64,000 bases of DNA, taken from NCBI RefSeq assembly GCF_003369915.1, contig NC_046674.1, forward strand, positions 14,880,001 through 14,944,000. The letters are read 5' to 3'. How positions within the stretch are numbered: position 1 is the stretch's first letter; the number at the start of each line of letters is the position of its first letter. Under the pieces are notes generated by a model. That model saw only the letters and a program-made list of their open reading frames with translations. It had not been told where the DNA came from and did not search any database. This document shows, one piece after another, positions 23,991 through 37,300 of the stretch. The position numbers and the translations under genes were made by a program. Source of the stretch: Drosophila miranda (Eukaryota > Arthropoda > Insecta > Diptera > Drosophilidae).

Positions 23991-24062
23991 TAGAGATGGG
24001 CTCAAGGCACCTCGGGGGCTCAGCGCCCCAAAGACAGTCTATAAGTCGATAAAGTATCGATA
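23991..24062. promoter_or_regulatory. Motif 7 plus DRE, possible promoter
   Basis: TAGAGATG (Motif 7, minus orientation) at 23991-23998 and a perfect DRE, TATCGATA, at 24055-24062, with further CGATAG/ATCGAT copies to about 24125. DRE and Motif 7 co-occur in fly housekeeping core promoters. No adjacent first exon could be identified on either strand. Confidence 0.35.
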
Positions 24063-25460
24063 GCGATAGCGATTTCGATAGATAATCATCGATTTGGTAA
24101 CTGTTTCATCGATCAACTAGCTTCGATTTAATATTAGATCTGATATTCGACCACCTCTAGTGCACCTCTCAGCAGCGGGCGTAGAAGGGTGGCAAGGGTG
24201 GCAAGGGAAACGGCATTTGTGCCACCTTTTTGCCTGCAATTACACGGCCAACAGCCAACAGCCAACGGCGCAACGGCGCAACAACACGAGCAACGGAACA
24301 GAAAATCGCGCCAGACAAGCTGACGGCAGCGTGTGATTTTCATGCCCGCTGCCGCTGTATCGTACGGATGCATGGATAGACGGACGGACGGACGGGCGGA
24401 TAGTGGGGTATTTGGGGCTAATGATAACTAACAGACTCTCTGAGGAAAGCAAAGCTGTGCACGGGGGATAATTGGGTCCATGATAGCGATAGAGACTACT
24501 GATACTGATATTGGAATGACTGTGGCTTCGTCATTCATTGTGCCTTCGGATAGCATTCCCTCGAATGCCGATCTGCCCAGATTGGATCCCAAATTAGCTG
24601 TAGAGCATCCCCGGTTCGACTTGTGCTCGGGAGGCAGAGAGCGTACATTAAATGCGATTAGATCGGAGCGATCCGCCTCGCTCCGAACCGCTCCGTGCAA
24701 TTGCAAGTCAGATCGGAGCAGTTTTCATGATATCGCCTGATTGAGGATTAGTCATCGACCGGTTTCTCGATTGTCGGTCGCTCGAATACACGTTCAACGC
24801 TGCCAGGCAACAGCAGCAGCACGCGAGCAGCGAATGCCGCGAAGGTTCAGCAGATAATTGCCCAGAGAGAGAGACAGAGAAGCCCAGCAACAACCGACGA
24901 CAATGGCCAGCACAGGCCAGGCCAGGCCGGGCCGGGCCGGGCCAGGCCAGCAAGTACTGTTAGTCACCGAGCGAGTCAGCGATTAAAAGTGGGAGACGGA
25001 CTGGCTAGCTCCGTTGGCATTAGTGCACATCGCGCGCCCTGGGCGAAATCGATGTCTACAGTGGGCACGGAACAGTGGCCGAGGCGGATGAAAAATCTCT
25101 TTATTCAAGGGAAAATACACAACATTGTTCTGAATAATATCTAGTGATAAAAATGTCTCTCCACCATTGGGGAATATCTAAGGGTACATATACATACGTA
25201 TGTAGACCGATCGCAGCCACTGTGCGAGCAACAGACGCGCTGGCAACAGTCACGTAGCGTCACGTTCCGTCCTGCCTGGCAACAGTTCCACATTCGCATT
25301 CGCCCATAGATACGGATGACCTTAAGCCCCAATCCCTCCCCCCCACCCCCAGATCCACATGGCAGTACTTTAGTCACTGGGCAAACCAGAGGTTCGGTTC
25401 GTGTTCTATGTGCACACCGTCACGCGAACAACTTTGTACCAGGCCCATCCATACACACAC

Positions 25461-25505
25461 ACCTCCACCTCCACCTCCACCTCCTCCTCCTCCTCCTCCT
25501 CCTCC
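25461..25505. repeat. (CCACCT)n-(CCT)n repeat
   Basis: CCACCT hexamers pass directly into CCT trinucleotides. Confidence 0.85.
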
Positions 25506-26706
25506 GGCTCCATCTTAGTTGGACTGCACTCCGATATTTGCACAGCTGCTGGGCCCGTTAGGGGGTTTTTCCCGGTTCTGGGGGGCCGGGCGAGGCGGAG
25601 GGCTATTTCATCAGATCTTGGCAAAACGGTGGCACTGATCTAATTTAGTCGGACTGTCGTCTCTGGAAGTTCTCCTTTCGCTCTTTGGGGCTCTTTGGCA
25701 CCGCCAACGTGCCGCTGCTGACTCACTGTCCCAGTGGCGCAGCGTCGGATCGGCCCGGGGCAGTCGAGCGCGTCTGTTGCCAAGGCCCTCCACGGTGCTG
25801 AAAGTTTCCGAAAGCATTTGTCACACGCGAGCATGTACGCTGCTGTCGTCTTCGCTGAATCGACTGAATCGTCTGAATCGGAAGTGTGATAAGATGCCAT
25901 CGTTATACATACATATGTACAGATATTTCGCTTGGCGATAGAAAGACAGAGATCCAGTTTTTGTTTATGGGTTAGTCATGGATGCGTTAGACTCACAGAA
26001 CTGTGGATCATTGCATCATCTATTCGATCGCTCTATACAGATACACTCCGCCACTCCAATTTGGCTGATTCAGCCGGGCTTTCTACGCGGTGAAGGCTTT
26101 GAAGGCCTGGTAAAACCGATTATCTACATTGGAGAGTGTATTTCAGGGGAACGGATCTCTAGGGGGTTTAGTGGGAGGTGGTGGGAAACGAGTCCAGTGT
26201 GCGATATCTTTCGATTTCATCATGTGGCTCGACTCTCCGTCGGTCTGCTTTTATTGCTCCCGTGTTCGTGTTTTGGGTTCCATGCAGATCCGATAAGGGA
26301 CTTAATAAACATTTTCAAAGCATCCAAAGCTGGTCGTTAAAAGAGGTTGTTGCTAAACCATCACCACAAATCCATCCACAGCAGCCATTCCACTGAGAAA
26401 ACAGGGAAACTCACAGAGAGAGAACCTTTCAAAGAGGAACAGATCGGTTATGATATGTAAATTGATCTGGTATGTACTAGAAGAAGAGATTTTTTCAGAA
26501 AGAAGGTGGACAAGGCTTCTCTTGGAGGAGCTACTACTCGTGTAACCCGTTTTTCGCTACAAAACTCGCCCAATCGTAACCGTTAACCGAAAGTGGGGGC
26601 TGGGACCCGGTTGGCCATCGTTTGTGGGCTTGACTTACTTCTAACCTCCCTCCCTTCCACCCGCCGTTGGAGTTTTACATAAACCTCTCTTTCTCTCTGT
26701 CCACAG

Positions 26707-26889
26707 CACAGTTATTCGTCATTATCTGGCGACAGACATCAGCTGTTGCTGTTACCCAACGACACCGCGACAACGGCAGCACAAAAAACCGGGCTGGGAG
26801 TTCGGGCTAGACGATCTTCGGATGGCCTGTTGGAGTTTCTTCCAACATCCGAATTCCCTCGAAATTCAGATCTCTACAGCTTCTGGTAG
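26707..26889 (+). CDS. possible terminal exon, unknown protein
   Basis: After a strong polypyrimidine acceptor (CTCTTTCTCTCTGTCCACAG, ending at 26706) the frame is open for 60 codons to TAG at 26887-26889. It reads HSYSSLSGDRHQLLLLPNDT at the start and has a charged RARRSSDGLLEFLP segment. No ATG is in frame, so an upstream exon would be needed. The length is short enough for chance, and I do not recognise a family. Confidence 0.22.
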   Translation, partial: HSYSSLSGDRHQLLLLPNDTATTAAQKTGLGVRARRSSDGLLEFLPTSEFPRNSDLYSFW

Positions 26890-29800
26890 TTCTCTGAGAC
26901 TGATCGATCTAGACCCCGATCTTCAGTCGAAGAGCAGCCCACTAACGAGCAGACCAGCACTGAACACCAGTCACCAGGCACCAGTCACCAGTCACCAGTC
27001 ACCAGGCAATTTCCATCAAAGTAGAAAAGTCTGCCTGGCAACAAACCAACGGCGGACGAGCCCACAAAAAAGAGAGAGAGAAAAGCCAGCGATCAACGTG
27101 ATTACCAGGCGGATGGATGGCAGTTCGAAATCGGAATGGGGCTACACTAGCCAGCAAGCGAATGGTACAAGCTGATGGAAGATCCATATAGTGAGAGTAG
27201 AACTCGAAGGGAACAGATCTGATAGGTAGATAGATAGTTAGATAGATAGGTAGATGGTTGCAGCTATCGAATGATTGCGATTCGTGTGTCATCAGTCAGT
27301 ATGTTCCAGATCGTCCAGAGATATGAGGAATACATTTCCATCGTTTGGTGTTCGTTCACGATAACTATCAGATGTTCCGATATTCGTCGATCGAGACACC
27401 TGGACCACCGGGACTGGGGGCCAGTGTGGAGGGGTCGGGCATGTGTTGACAAGCTATTAAATTGCAATTATTACACGCGAACAGCTGTGAAAATATTTGA
27501 TCAAGCATGGAGCCAGTGGAATTCGGCCAGGAGAACGGAGAACTCTCCGTGTGGGGTTTGTGTGTACTAAGCGTGTCCAAGATCAACACACATCACGACT
27601 GCTGTCAAATCGGTGGAGTGGAGTGGATTGGAGTGGATTGGAGGGCACTGATCCCCACGGCAAGGTCAGTACGAGTTGAATGCCCCAATTGGCCGGAAAG
27701 CGCAAGAAGAAGAACGAGAAAGGTGTCTGATAAGCATTCTGCAGCAGCAGCAGCAGCGTTATCAAAACGCCTTTCTATTGTTTTGCAGCACCATAGAAGG
27801 AGGCCCCCAAGCGATTCGGACTATTTCGGGACTAGATAAAGTTTCAAATTGATTGAACTCTTTCTTCACTTATCGGTCGACGAAATGGGAGTGCTGTATC
27901 GATGGAAGCACCCGTGTGTGCGTTTCGAAGGCAAAGAGGTATCGGGGAGGAGGATCAGAGTTTAGGCCTTGATTGCACTGCATCTGGCCTGGCATCTGGC
28001 CCCCTGTTTTGGCTATTTTAGCAATTTTACGGCCTGCTATTAAAAGAGGGCCGCACCCGAGCCCGAGCCCAGATTTTCAGTTAACGACTACGAGCAGTGG
28101 ACAAGGTGCGGCGAGGCCTACTCCGAATGTGAATCTGAATCTGGAGCTGCGGCTGGAGCTGCGGCTGGAGCTGGACTGGCGGGCACTCTGGCGGGGTCTG
28201 GCCTTAATGGCGGACTGCAGGCAGTCCGTTGCATACGGCGGCTACTGTGCAATGGGCCATTAAAACTAATTGGCATGATTGATTGCCTCTCCGTCCGCCA
28301 TCGCCTTCGCCTTCGCAGCAGTCTTGGGCTCTGGGCATACGCATGCCTGCTCCATCGGCATCTACATCCACATCCACATCCACATCCACGTCCACATCCA
28401 TCGGAGTCCCTCGCGGCAGCGCTCGTTCCTCCATCATTTAATTTAATTAATGAGCGTGTGTATCAATTGGTTTGCAATTGTTTAATTGCTTGTATCGTGC
28501 AGTGTTATAGCTCTGTTCCCTTGCCCGTGCCCGTCCGCGTCCACGTCCGCCTCGACCACATCGAGTTCCCGCCCCCGCTGGGTGTCTGGTGTCTTGCTCG
28601 TGCCCCACTGTGCCCCCACCCGACTGCGGCTGCCGTGGCATGCCGTTTTGTGGGGCTTCACCCCGGGCCCAGAGCCTCCCCTCCACTCAACCTTCACACT
28701 TGACTCTTGTGTCATGTTACGTCTGTCAACGTTTCCATCTCTCTCTCTCTCTCTCTCTCTCGCCGGCTGCTAATAGAGGCAGGAGGACAGGCCATAAGCC
28801 TGACAGCCACAGTACAAGAATTTTTGACTTGTTCTCCTCCCTCTATCTCTATCTCCCTCTGCCTCTACTATCTGCTATCCGCCATCCGCCATCTGCCATC
28901 TGCTTTCCACCCGTTGCACTGTGATCTCGTGTTACCAGATACTCGTACAGGGCGGGGGGGTAGTAATACTAGTCCAATAGTAATACTGACACTATTCCGA
29001 CTACTCCATTCCCTTAGCATTAGAGAGGGAACATCGAGGAATAACGGATGAAACGGTTTATCGCCAGATATTCGCTGTGTACTCACTCACAATAACCATG
29101 GATTAAAGTGCTTTGCCGATCGAATGTGTCACTCCCCCAGATAGAAAGATCTTGTACTCCATGGAAGAGATGCAGATAGAAGATACTCGTATACATGGAT
29201 GTGTTGCACATTGATGAATGCCCCTCTGAATGCCCCAGTTAATCGACGCAGATCTGATGATGATGATGATGATGAAACTTTCGCCGCACGAAGCGGTGCC
29301 CGCAGAAGAGAAACTCTGTGGCGCTCTGGCGCTGGCTGATTGCCGTGCCATTGTGTGGCATTTCCCCTCCATGGCCACACACAGACACACTCTACGTTCT
29401 GCTCGCAAATGGCAAATGGAAGACACTCTGCACAGACAAAGTGCATATGAAACAATGGAGCAAATTATGTATGTTTGGTCTTTTCCGCCGCTCTGAAAAC
29501 GCGTTCGACTTTTCACCAAAGCCAAAACAGGCCCAGCCCCAGTCCCAGTTCCAGTTCCAGTGCCAGCCCATCCATTGTTGGCATTTTTCATACCGAAATT
29601 CATACAGAGCTTCTTTCTGGGTGCGATACGGATACGGTTCCCTGGAACACCTCTCTCTCTGGCTCTGACTCTGGCTTCCATTGTCACTCTTTGGTGCGTT
29701 TCATGCACCCAACCGTGCGACGATGCCAAACGGAATGAACAAAAAACAAGCAACTTTTGTCCAGGAACGGGCGCCCACAATGCTCAATATCCATGTAATA

Positions 29801-32139
29801 TTTGCAGACCATTCTTCTGGCACGTTGCCATAGCCATATCCCATATCCCGTATCCCATATCCCGTATCCATAAGCATGGTTCCGAGAGTATCTCTAGAAG
29901 AGAAAGATATCTCGCTCTAGAAGAACTCCCTTGCAGCAAATGCCTCACATCACTGCTTCGTCCCGAACGGTCGGTTGTATTGTAAATTAATTTGCATTAA
30001 AAAGCGTTTTACGAATCTGATGCCATCCCAAAAGCCAGACAACACGTATGTCCAGACGTCACGTAGGTCGCCCCAGAGAAAGAACTACACAGACACGTAG
30101 CCCAAATGGCACAAGCCCGGGTCCGGGTCCGGCCACGGCCACGACCGCGACCACGACCCGACTCTCTTTGCGGGATCTTTGGATGTCGTCACCGAGACAT
30201 GTGTGACGTCGGGCCGGTACGGGCACACGTGCGGAATTGTCGGTGTGCTCAAAGGTCGGCGGGAACGTCACTGGCGCCGTTCCTGGTGGCCTGGCCTGAA
30301 CGATGGCGATGGCGACAGAGTCACGTGCCTTTAAGAATCATTAAAAACTACCTTGACGATTCTCCTCCTAATTACGATGATCATTTTCCACCCAAAATAA
30401 TCTTCTTTCTATGGGCGTATGCCACAGAACTGCCGGAATTGAATACTGACAAACCCGCCACCCCCACCGCCCCATTGCCATTGCCAAAATGCAGGAGGCC
30501 ACACGCAGAGAGTTCAATGAAACCGCAAGACACAAATTTGCATTGGAGCTGAAATACTAACCGATTCTTAAATTAATTAGCATACGACCAGAGGCGATGA
30601 TTCCGAAGCAATCAATCAAAAGCCACGCCAATCGCAGATACATCTGAGCTTCTATATCTTTTGGATACTCGTCCATACACACGCATATACATATATGTAT
30701 GTGTGTGTGTGTGTGTGTGCTTGTGTGTCTGTGGTCAGATCGAAAGGTGAACGAATCTTTGGGGAGGGCGCCAATGCAAATCGCACGGCAACTGAAGCGC
30801 ATCTTTCGACTCGGTCACAGTCAGACCTGCCTAAACGAGACGCTTACAGTTGAAGGGTTTTACGCATATTGGCTGTATATATTGTCGATTTTATAGCCAC
30901 GCCACAGACTCCTTCAGAGAACGCTCTCGTCGGCTCGTGGCGACATTATCATGGGAGTTTGATGACCGCTTCGGATACATATTCTCCCCCCCATTTTGAT
31001 GCCCACGATTGTGTGCTAATGGTGTGCGAGAGTAATTGACATTCATTTCCTTCTTGGCAACGGCGCAAGCACGGAACCGATCGGCATTCACGGCTCAGCG
31101 ACCGCCGCACGTCAATCGAAACAAAGAAGATCGAGCGTCATAACGATCACGCCCTGCCCCTGGTCTGCCCCTGGTCTGCCCCGGTCTGCCCCAGTAGCGG
31201 TAACCGTAGAGGTGGAATTGTAGATGTTGCCATGCGGCTGCGGACACCTCTTTTCCAGCCCCAGCATCAGCCCCGACGGACTTCGACCTTGTGGCATACG
31301 TGACTTTTGCAATGGATAGTACTCGTATTTCCGTTCCCCAAATCAAGTCGATGGGCCAGGAACAGCACACGCAGCCAGATGTATGTATTTATCCGATGTA
31401 TTTATCTATTCAAAACTACGGGGCAAGCCCCCTGCGCACTCGCAAAGTATCGGACATCGATGACGAACCCAAAATAGAGAGATACATCCATAATAGGGTG
31501 ATGGCGTTTGATTTGGTTTCGCTTAATATTTCGGGTGTGCATTTAAACTTGGCTTTGGGTATCGCATGTCGAGTCATGCAGGACAGTCAGCAGAACACTT
31601 CTGGCACCTTTCTCATAGAGGAAGTTATTTGAATTTGGGTGCAGCTGCGAGCAATCTTCCGATTAAAGATACTTTTCACTGTGATCCTTTTAGTAGGGCT
31701 TTTGTGGGCTTTCCCATTGCAGTTCTTCGGTAAGTTCGTATTAAAGTTGTACAATTTATATCTGGGAATGTATTGGCAAGTCAGCGAAACAATTGGCATG
31801 GCCATAGGATTCAAGAGGCTATCGGACGGAGGGTCTCCAAGATTATTGATTGTATGACTGAGGCTATTAGGGACTGGTGTTTCATTCACGCAATAAAAGC
31901 CAGATGGACACTAGTACCGCATGGAGTTCTGTTGACAAAAGATGCACTCTGATATGCATAAGCCCATGTACTCGTGGGTGGCATTGGGTGTTCTGCTCTG
32001 CCCGTTGGCAATCTGCTTCGTGGAAGCCGTTCGGTGCAGCTGGCAAGCTTAGTCTTGAAACATGTAAATCCCGAAATAGAGAGCAAAGACACGGCGTGGC
32101 ACTGTTCGTGTCTCAGGATTGGATGTTGGGCTTTTTAAA
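26890..32139. other. non-coding, repeat-rich
   Basis: Contains CACCAGTCACCAG units near 26965-27005, GATAG units near 27225-27255, CTGGAGCTGCGG units (28137-28172), a CACATC run (28364-28400), CT runs near 28740 and a GT run (30701-30719). Frames such as those from 27507 and 30106 lack supporting features. Confidence 0.45.
28364..28400. repeat. (CACATC)n hexanucleotide repeat
   Basis: About six units with one CACGTC variant. Confidence 0.85.
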
Positions 32140-32465
32140 CCTGAAGGTTTGGTTCGTTTTCCCTTGAAATGATTCTGAAAGCAGTTCAATCGCTAAACCT
32201 GAAGCTTTGGTTCAAGCAGTGCCCTGCTAAGACCTGAAGGTTTTGTGCTTCTGCCCTTGGAATTAGCCTGCAAGCAGTTCAATCGCTAAACCTGAAGCTT
32301 TGGTTCAAGCAGTGCCCTGCGAAGAGCTGAAGGTTTTGTGCTTCTGCCCTTGAAATAAGCCTGCAAGCAGTTCAATCGTTAAGCCTGAAGCTTTGGTTCA
32401 AGCAGTGCCCTGCTAAGACCTGAAGGTTTGGTTCGTCTTCCCTTAAGTGATCCTGCAAGCAGTGC
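32140..32465. repeat. 93-bp tandem repeat, ~3.5 copies
   Basis: GCAGTTCAATCG recurs at 32181, 32274 and 32367, with a partial copy at 32459: periods 93, 93 and 92. Each unit has two related halves starting CCTGAAGGTTT and CCTGAAGCTTTGGTTC, so it looks like a fixed dimer of a ~46-bp monomer. Copies are about 90% alike; first and last units share GGTTTGGTTCGT in place of the inner GGTTTTGTGCTT. Confidence 0.9.
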
Positions 32466-33409
32466 TTGCTGCTGTGGCAGGGTGGTGGGGAGTGGGCTGT
32501 GTGTATCGATCCCCTGGCTCTTGGGTGGAATCCAATCGAACTTTTACGCCAAAATAGGCAGAGGCAAAGACACTTTCCCACAGATACAGGCTGGAAAGCG
32601 GGGGCAGGATGCCAGGACACAAGCTCAACGAATAAAGATGGCATTAAAAATGTAATAAACGTCATAAATTGTTAACAGTTGATTGCATTTGATTATGGCT
32701 ATGCGGCGGGTACGTACGTATGCATGTATCTAATGGCATTATTCGTATCGACAGCCAATCCAGAATGGGCCTGACAACACCTACTGCGACTCGTACAATA
32801 AAAGTGCTGCCCGTGCGGTTTTAATGGCCATCTCCGTCTCCCTCCCCAGCCGCAAAACAATTCCGGAACTGTCGAAGTCGTAAAAGCCACTGAAACTGAA
32901 ACTGAAATCAATGGCAATGGCAATGGCAATGGAAATGGAAATGGCAGGTCGTGTGAAATACTCTAACAAATGATAGGGACAGTGAAGTGCCCAACTTGTT
33001 TTTGGCATTTATGACTATGGTTCGACTCGAATTAGAGGCCTGCATAGTCAGATGATTCATTGGTCCATTCATTGGTGTGTTCATTCATTATTTCCAAAAT
33101 CCGAATGTCCTAAATGCGGTTGGATGGACTCTTGGGGGGTACGAGAGCTCATATTCGTGGCATTAAGACACTGCGACACTCGAATGAGCCAGAAGCTCGA
33201 CATTATAATGGGCTACGTGTAAGCCTTTGGGTCGACCAGTCCTGGTCAGAACCGACTCGAATTCCTGCTTCTGCTTCTGCCTCGTATCCAGTGGCCATTA
33301 CACATGAGGTGTGGCAGTGTGGCGGTGTGGCGGTGTGTGGAAGGCACGAGTATTGGCAAATTACACTCCAACGGGTGTGGGTCTATGGGTCTATGGGTCG
33401 GTGGGTCGT

Positions 33410-33457
<48 letters not shown>
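33410..33457. repeat. (CT)n-(TG)n microsatellite
   Basis: CT units followed directly by about 17 TG units. Confidence 0.9.
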
Positions 33458-33458
<1 letters not shown>

Positions 33459-33985
33459 TACGGGTATGTGTGTCGGGTTAAAAGGGCTTAATATGCAAAG
33501 TTGGTAACTTAATTTAAATTCCCTCGTCGTGCACTTATTACTCTGTGGCAACCGAGTAGTGTTGTTTTAGTGGCGCTGCTGCTGGGGCAAAAACTTGCTT
33601 GTTGTCTCGAGCTGGAGCTAGAGCTGGAACTGGAGTGGTGGTGGGGGTGGGGGTGGTTTACGGGGTGCTTCGATGTTCTTTGCAGTACATGAAACAATTT
33701 TTTTATAATTAAAGTTGAGCATTCTTTGGGGGGATGGCAGTGGGAGTGGGACTAGTGCCGAAATAGGCCCACTGCCATCTACCATACGAGTTTTCTTTCC
33801 GGAATGTTGGGCCACAAAACTATGCCAAAACTTTGGGCTGCCAGCCCCTCGGACTTCAGTTCCGAATTGGATAAGACTATAAAAAAGTTATCATTGCTTC
33901 CTTGCACTCCTTCAGCTATCGGCGGAAAGAGGTGACTGACAGGTCAAAATGATTTTATTATTTAAATTTCGAATGAATCCGGTGC

Positions 33986-34010
33986 GAGAGAGAGAGAGAG
34001 AGAGAGAGAG
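33986..34010. repeat. (GA)n microsatellite
   Basis: About twelve GA units. Confidence 0.9.
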
Positions 34011-34349
34011 TGACGTAAGCACCTGGTGGCAGAGACAGATGGAGATGCTGATGGTGATGGAGGCGGGGGACATGGTTAGGGAATCGGCAATGCCACATAA
34101 TTAAAAGTGTCGCATGTTCGGTTCACCACCCGCCACCACCCGTTCCGTGCCATCGTGCCATCGTGCCACAGTGCCACCTTGAACATCTGTGCCTCGGAGC
34201 CCCCGAAAAACTTTCGCACATAATTTATATGCTTATGTAAAGTCGTGCGACAATCACAGAAATAGAATTTCTTATAAGCAAATTCCGCGCATTCCGGCTG
34301 TGGCGGCAGAGTGGATTCCGGATGCTGTGGCCGTGGCCGGAGACGGCAT

Positions 34350-34391
34350 GGGAGTGGGAGTGGGAGTGGGAGAGGGAGTGGGAGTGGGAGA
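34350..34391. repeat. (GGGAGT)n hexanucleotide repeat
   Basis: About seven units, one altered to GGGAGA. Confidence 0.85.
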
Positions 34392-37300
34392 GAAACCTCA
34401 ACCAACAAAATGCCAACAATGCGCGTCTGCCACAAGAAATTACTTTCTGCTCAGCGCCAAGGTGTGCCACCGACCAACGGCCCTGTATAACGGGGGGGGG
34501 GCGGAAGGGGTAAGGGGCTGCTACCCCATCTCAAGTAGTAACAAATCCTTGATGTGATTCCATTCCTGCTCCTGCTACTGCTCCTTCTCCTGCTGCCTCC
34601 CAGGGGACATACTCGTACGAGTACTTGCTGCTTATGGATTTTCCTGAGCGCGATTTTTACTCATTTCCCCCTGTGCGCGTTTTACAAAGTGGCAAATGGA
34701 AATGTCTGCCACATTTTGTGTTCAACACACACCCACACACACACACACACAAACGAATTTAGCGTTAGCATCTTTCCTCATCAAGTGACAGAAGCTCCAT
34801 CCAGCAACATGACGTTTTTATTTGTACCTCCGCGGCCCTCCTCCACGCGGGACTTGTTTGAATTTGTAAATATATACGAGAACCGTACGAGAGTATATTC
34901 CTGCAACGCACACCCTGCCCCACGCCCCAAGCCCCACCAAATGCTGGGCTATGCTCTCGTGATAGAAAGCGGAGTGTATCGCATGGGCCGTAGAATCCGA
35001 TTTCGAATTAGAACAGGGAGTGATTGGTTCTGGGACTATTCCTATATACAGATATATAGTTATCGAGGCATCAGGCAATCAATTGAGGAGTCTGCGGTGA
35101 CATCTCTGACACTGTGTGTCACGTGTCCATCTCTGAACCGGAAAGAACAGTCTCCCTGTCTCCCTCTCCTGTGACGAATGGCAGATTGCCGCTCCATTTG
35201 TTGATTGCCGCAATCGTGATACGCCACTCTCTGCTGTGCCACACGCAGCAACACATGTTGCCGGCAAGTAGCGCCCACGGAAGTCCCCTTTTTTTTCTCG
35301 CGTTTATGCAAAAAACTCGCGTGAATTTGAGACGTGCTCAACGTGCTTCCAGGAGTGTCTGCCAGGCCAGCCTTCAGCCGGGGTCCCCGCTGCTGCGGTG
35401 GCTCCGAGAATCACTTTCAAATCAGCAATTTATGTTTATTAGGAATGGAGCAAGGAGCACGGCGAACGGCGAACGGCGAACGGAGACGGAGTCTGGGGAG
35501 CACATCAGTCAGTCCTCGCTATGAGGTGGTGGTGGGTCGCACCCCTTTGGCGGTAATCACTATACCCTTCCGCGAGGGTATCCCGACTTTTAGCAGACTG
35601 TAGCACCCAGTCTATGGCCTGGATCGGGGCATTGTTCCATCCGATCGGGAAGGGTAGCAACAGCTTCAGTGCCCCAAAGCGGAGAGTCTTCCGTTCCATC
35701 TTCTTTTCTCGGGGATGGCAGGTCGTCGAGGGCGTTTCCCATTTCCCGGTGCCATTGTCTTCTGTCAGCATTGATTAAACTTTCTGTCCGCGGGTGCCGT
35801 GCCCCCCCTCGTGGCTCGTCCGCGAAACGCGTGAAATTTCGCCATGTTGCACAAATTGATGCATGCCACTGCCGTTCCGTGTCTGCAACAACGACAACGA
35901 GGAAATTCGCTTTGTTGTTTTGCGCGTCGGTGGCATGTTCGGGAGGAGTCGTGTGATTCCTTTTGACGTGCGCAATTAGGGGGCGAGATTTCACAAAAGA
36001 TGCCACCGACCCATCCACATCCGTGAATGGAGGGGCAGGGAGGAGCTTCCCTAGTCTGGAGGCAAAGAGGGAGGTTATATTGAGGTTTACCGGCAAAGAA
36101 CTATTAACCCACTTAATTGCAAAAGTTTACCATGAATCAGAATCGATTGGGGATGACGACTGCATCTCTGGAACGCACTGGAGCTGAGCCATCGATCGAA
36201 TAAAGGACCTTCGGATCGAGGAGCTTGTGGCCTGCCTTTGATCTAATGTTACACATTGTTTCCAAAGGGTGGCCATCAATGCAGAATACACAGATCCAAG
36301 TTTCGATCCAGCAGCGGGGATCGAGGGACAGCTGACACATATCCCGGCACATCCTGCCCCACAAACAGACAGGACTGCTGTCGGTCATTTGCATGCTGTC
36401 TGTGCTCGAGTACCTGGGTCGGGCACAGCACAGCAATTGAAGGGTATCCGGATCGCAGGCAGAGCACAGAGCACAGTGGTTATCAGCGGGTATCGTTAGT
36501 TATGAAAAATATATAGTACCCCAAGGAGTCAAGTCCAAGGTTGGCCTTGCAGGCCTTGCAGCAGAAGGCAGGCATGCAGATCCCCATCGAGAATATATTT
36601 ATCTTTATGCCGAACTATTGTTTATTGTGCACCACTATGCGGTGCTCTAACAGGACATCCCCTGCCGGCACATGAAACACACGTTTCCGGCATTATCGGC
36701 TCGGTTTGCCTGGTTCCGGTAAACAATAAACAATCCGAAATGCCAGCCTGAATGGATTTCAGCTGTTCTGCGTTCAATATTGAAATATTTTTAGCACAAG
36801 TGGCCGGCCGTCTGCTGTGCCTCTGTCTCCGTCTCTGTCCCAGTCCCAGTCCCAGCACGGCAAGAATTTCCCCTGAAATTGGAACCCCCTCCGACTGGCA
36901 CTATCATCGGATAGTCCTAGCCCCGTGCTGAAAGGATTGAGTGATTCAGCTGTTTCTGCCGAGTTCGTTTCTGCCGGCAGCTGAAATTGCCATTGCCATT
37001 GCCATTTCCATGTTGCCATTTGGCAGCCGACAACACGTGACTCGAGCGATTAAGAATAGGAATCGAAGTCTGAATCGAAGTCTGAATCGGAGTCTGCATC
37101 GGTGTCCCTCTGCCAGCTGGCGACGCGGCAATGACTTATGAATCTGATACTAAATCGACACCAAACAGAGCACGCACGTTGCCCGACAGAATCGACATGG
37201 AGAAAGGCTTGATTTTGGCTCAAGGTGGCACTTTCTCGAACTGAAGAGGCTCTGATCTCAGATGAAACCCATCTAGAGGCGAGGCATTGTCTGTGTTAAG

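Larger units (their letters stand above)
22864..26706. other. non-coding, repeat-rich
   Basis: Holds CCAGTC repeats (23527-23563), AC/CT runs near 23634-23670, a possible promoter at 23991-24062, GGACG units near 24380, GGCCGGGCC units near 24920-24950, and a CCACCT/CCT run (25461-25505). A minus-strand frame from ATG 25900 (MASYHTSDSDDSVDSAKTTA...) was considered and not called. Confidence 0.5.

Noticed and set aside
25640..25900. 86-codon minus frame starting MASYHTSDSDDSVD
   Set aside because: First ~35 residues look plausible as a first exon, but a rival frame is open across it and no donor or promoter stands out.
27507..27839. 110-codon plus frame starting MEPVEFGQENGE
   Set aside because: Good start context, but the sequence soon becomes repeat-derived and I could not choose a donor site.
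33010..33030. GGTTCGACTC string considered as a tRNA B box
   Set aside because: No A box or cloverleaf at the right distance; I found no tRNA gene in the window.
34554..35174. 206-codon plus-strand open frame
   Set aside because: Built on CTGCTC and AC simple repeats (poly-Leu, THTHTH), no splice or codon-bias support.
35590..36096. 168-codon minus frame considered as a retroelement fragment
   Set aside because: No reverse transcriptase, integrase or gag motif seen, and overlapping frames are equally open.
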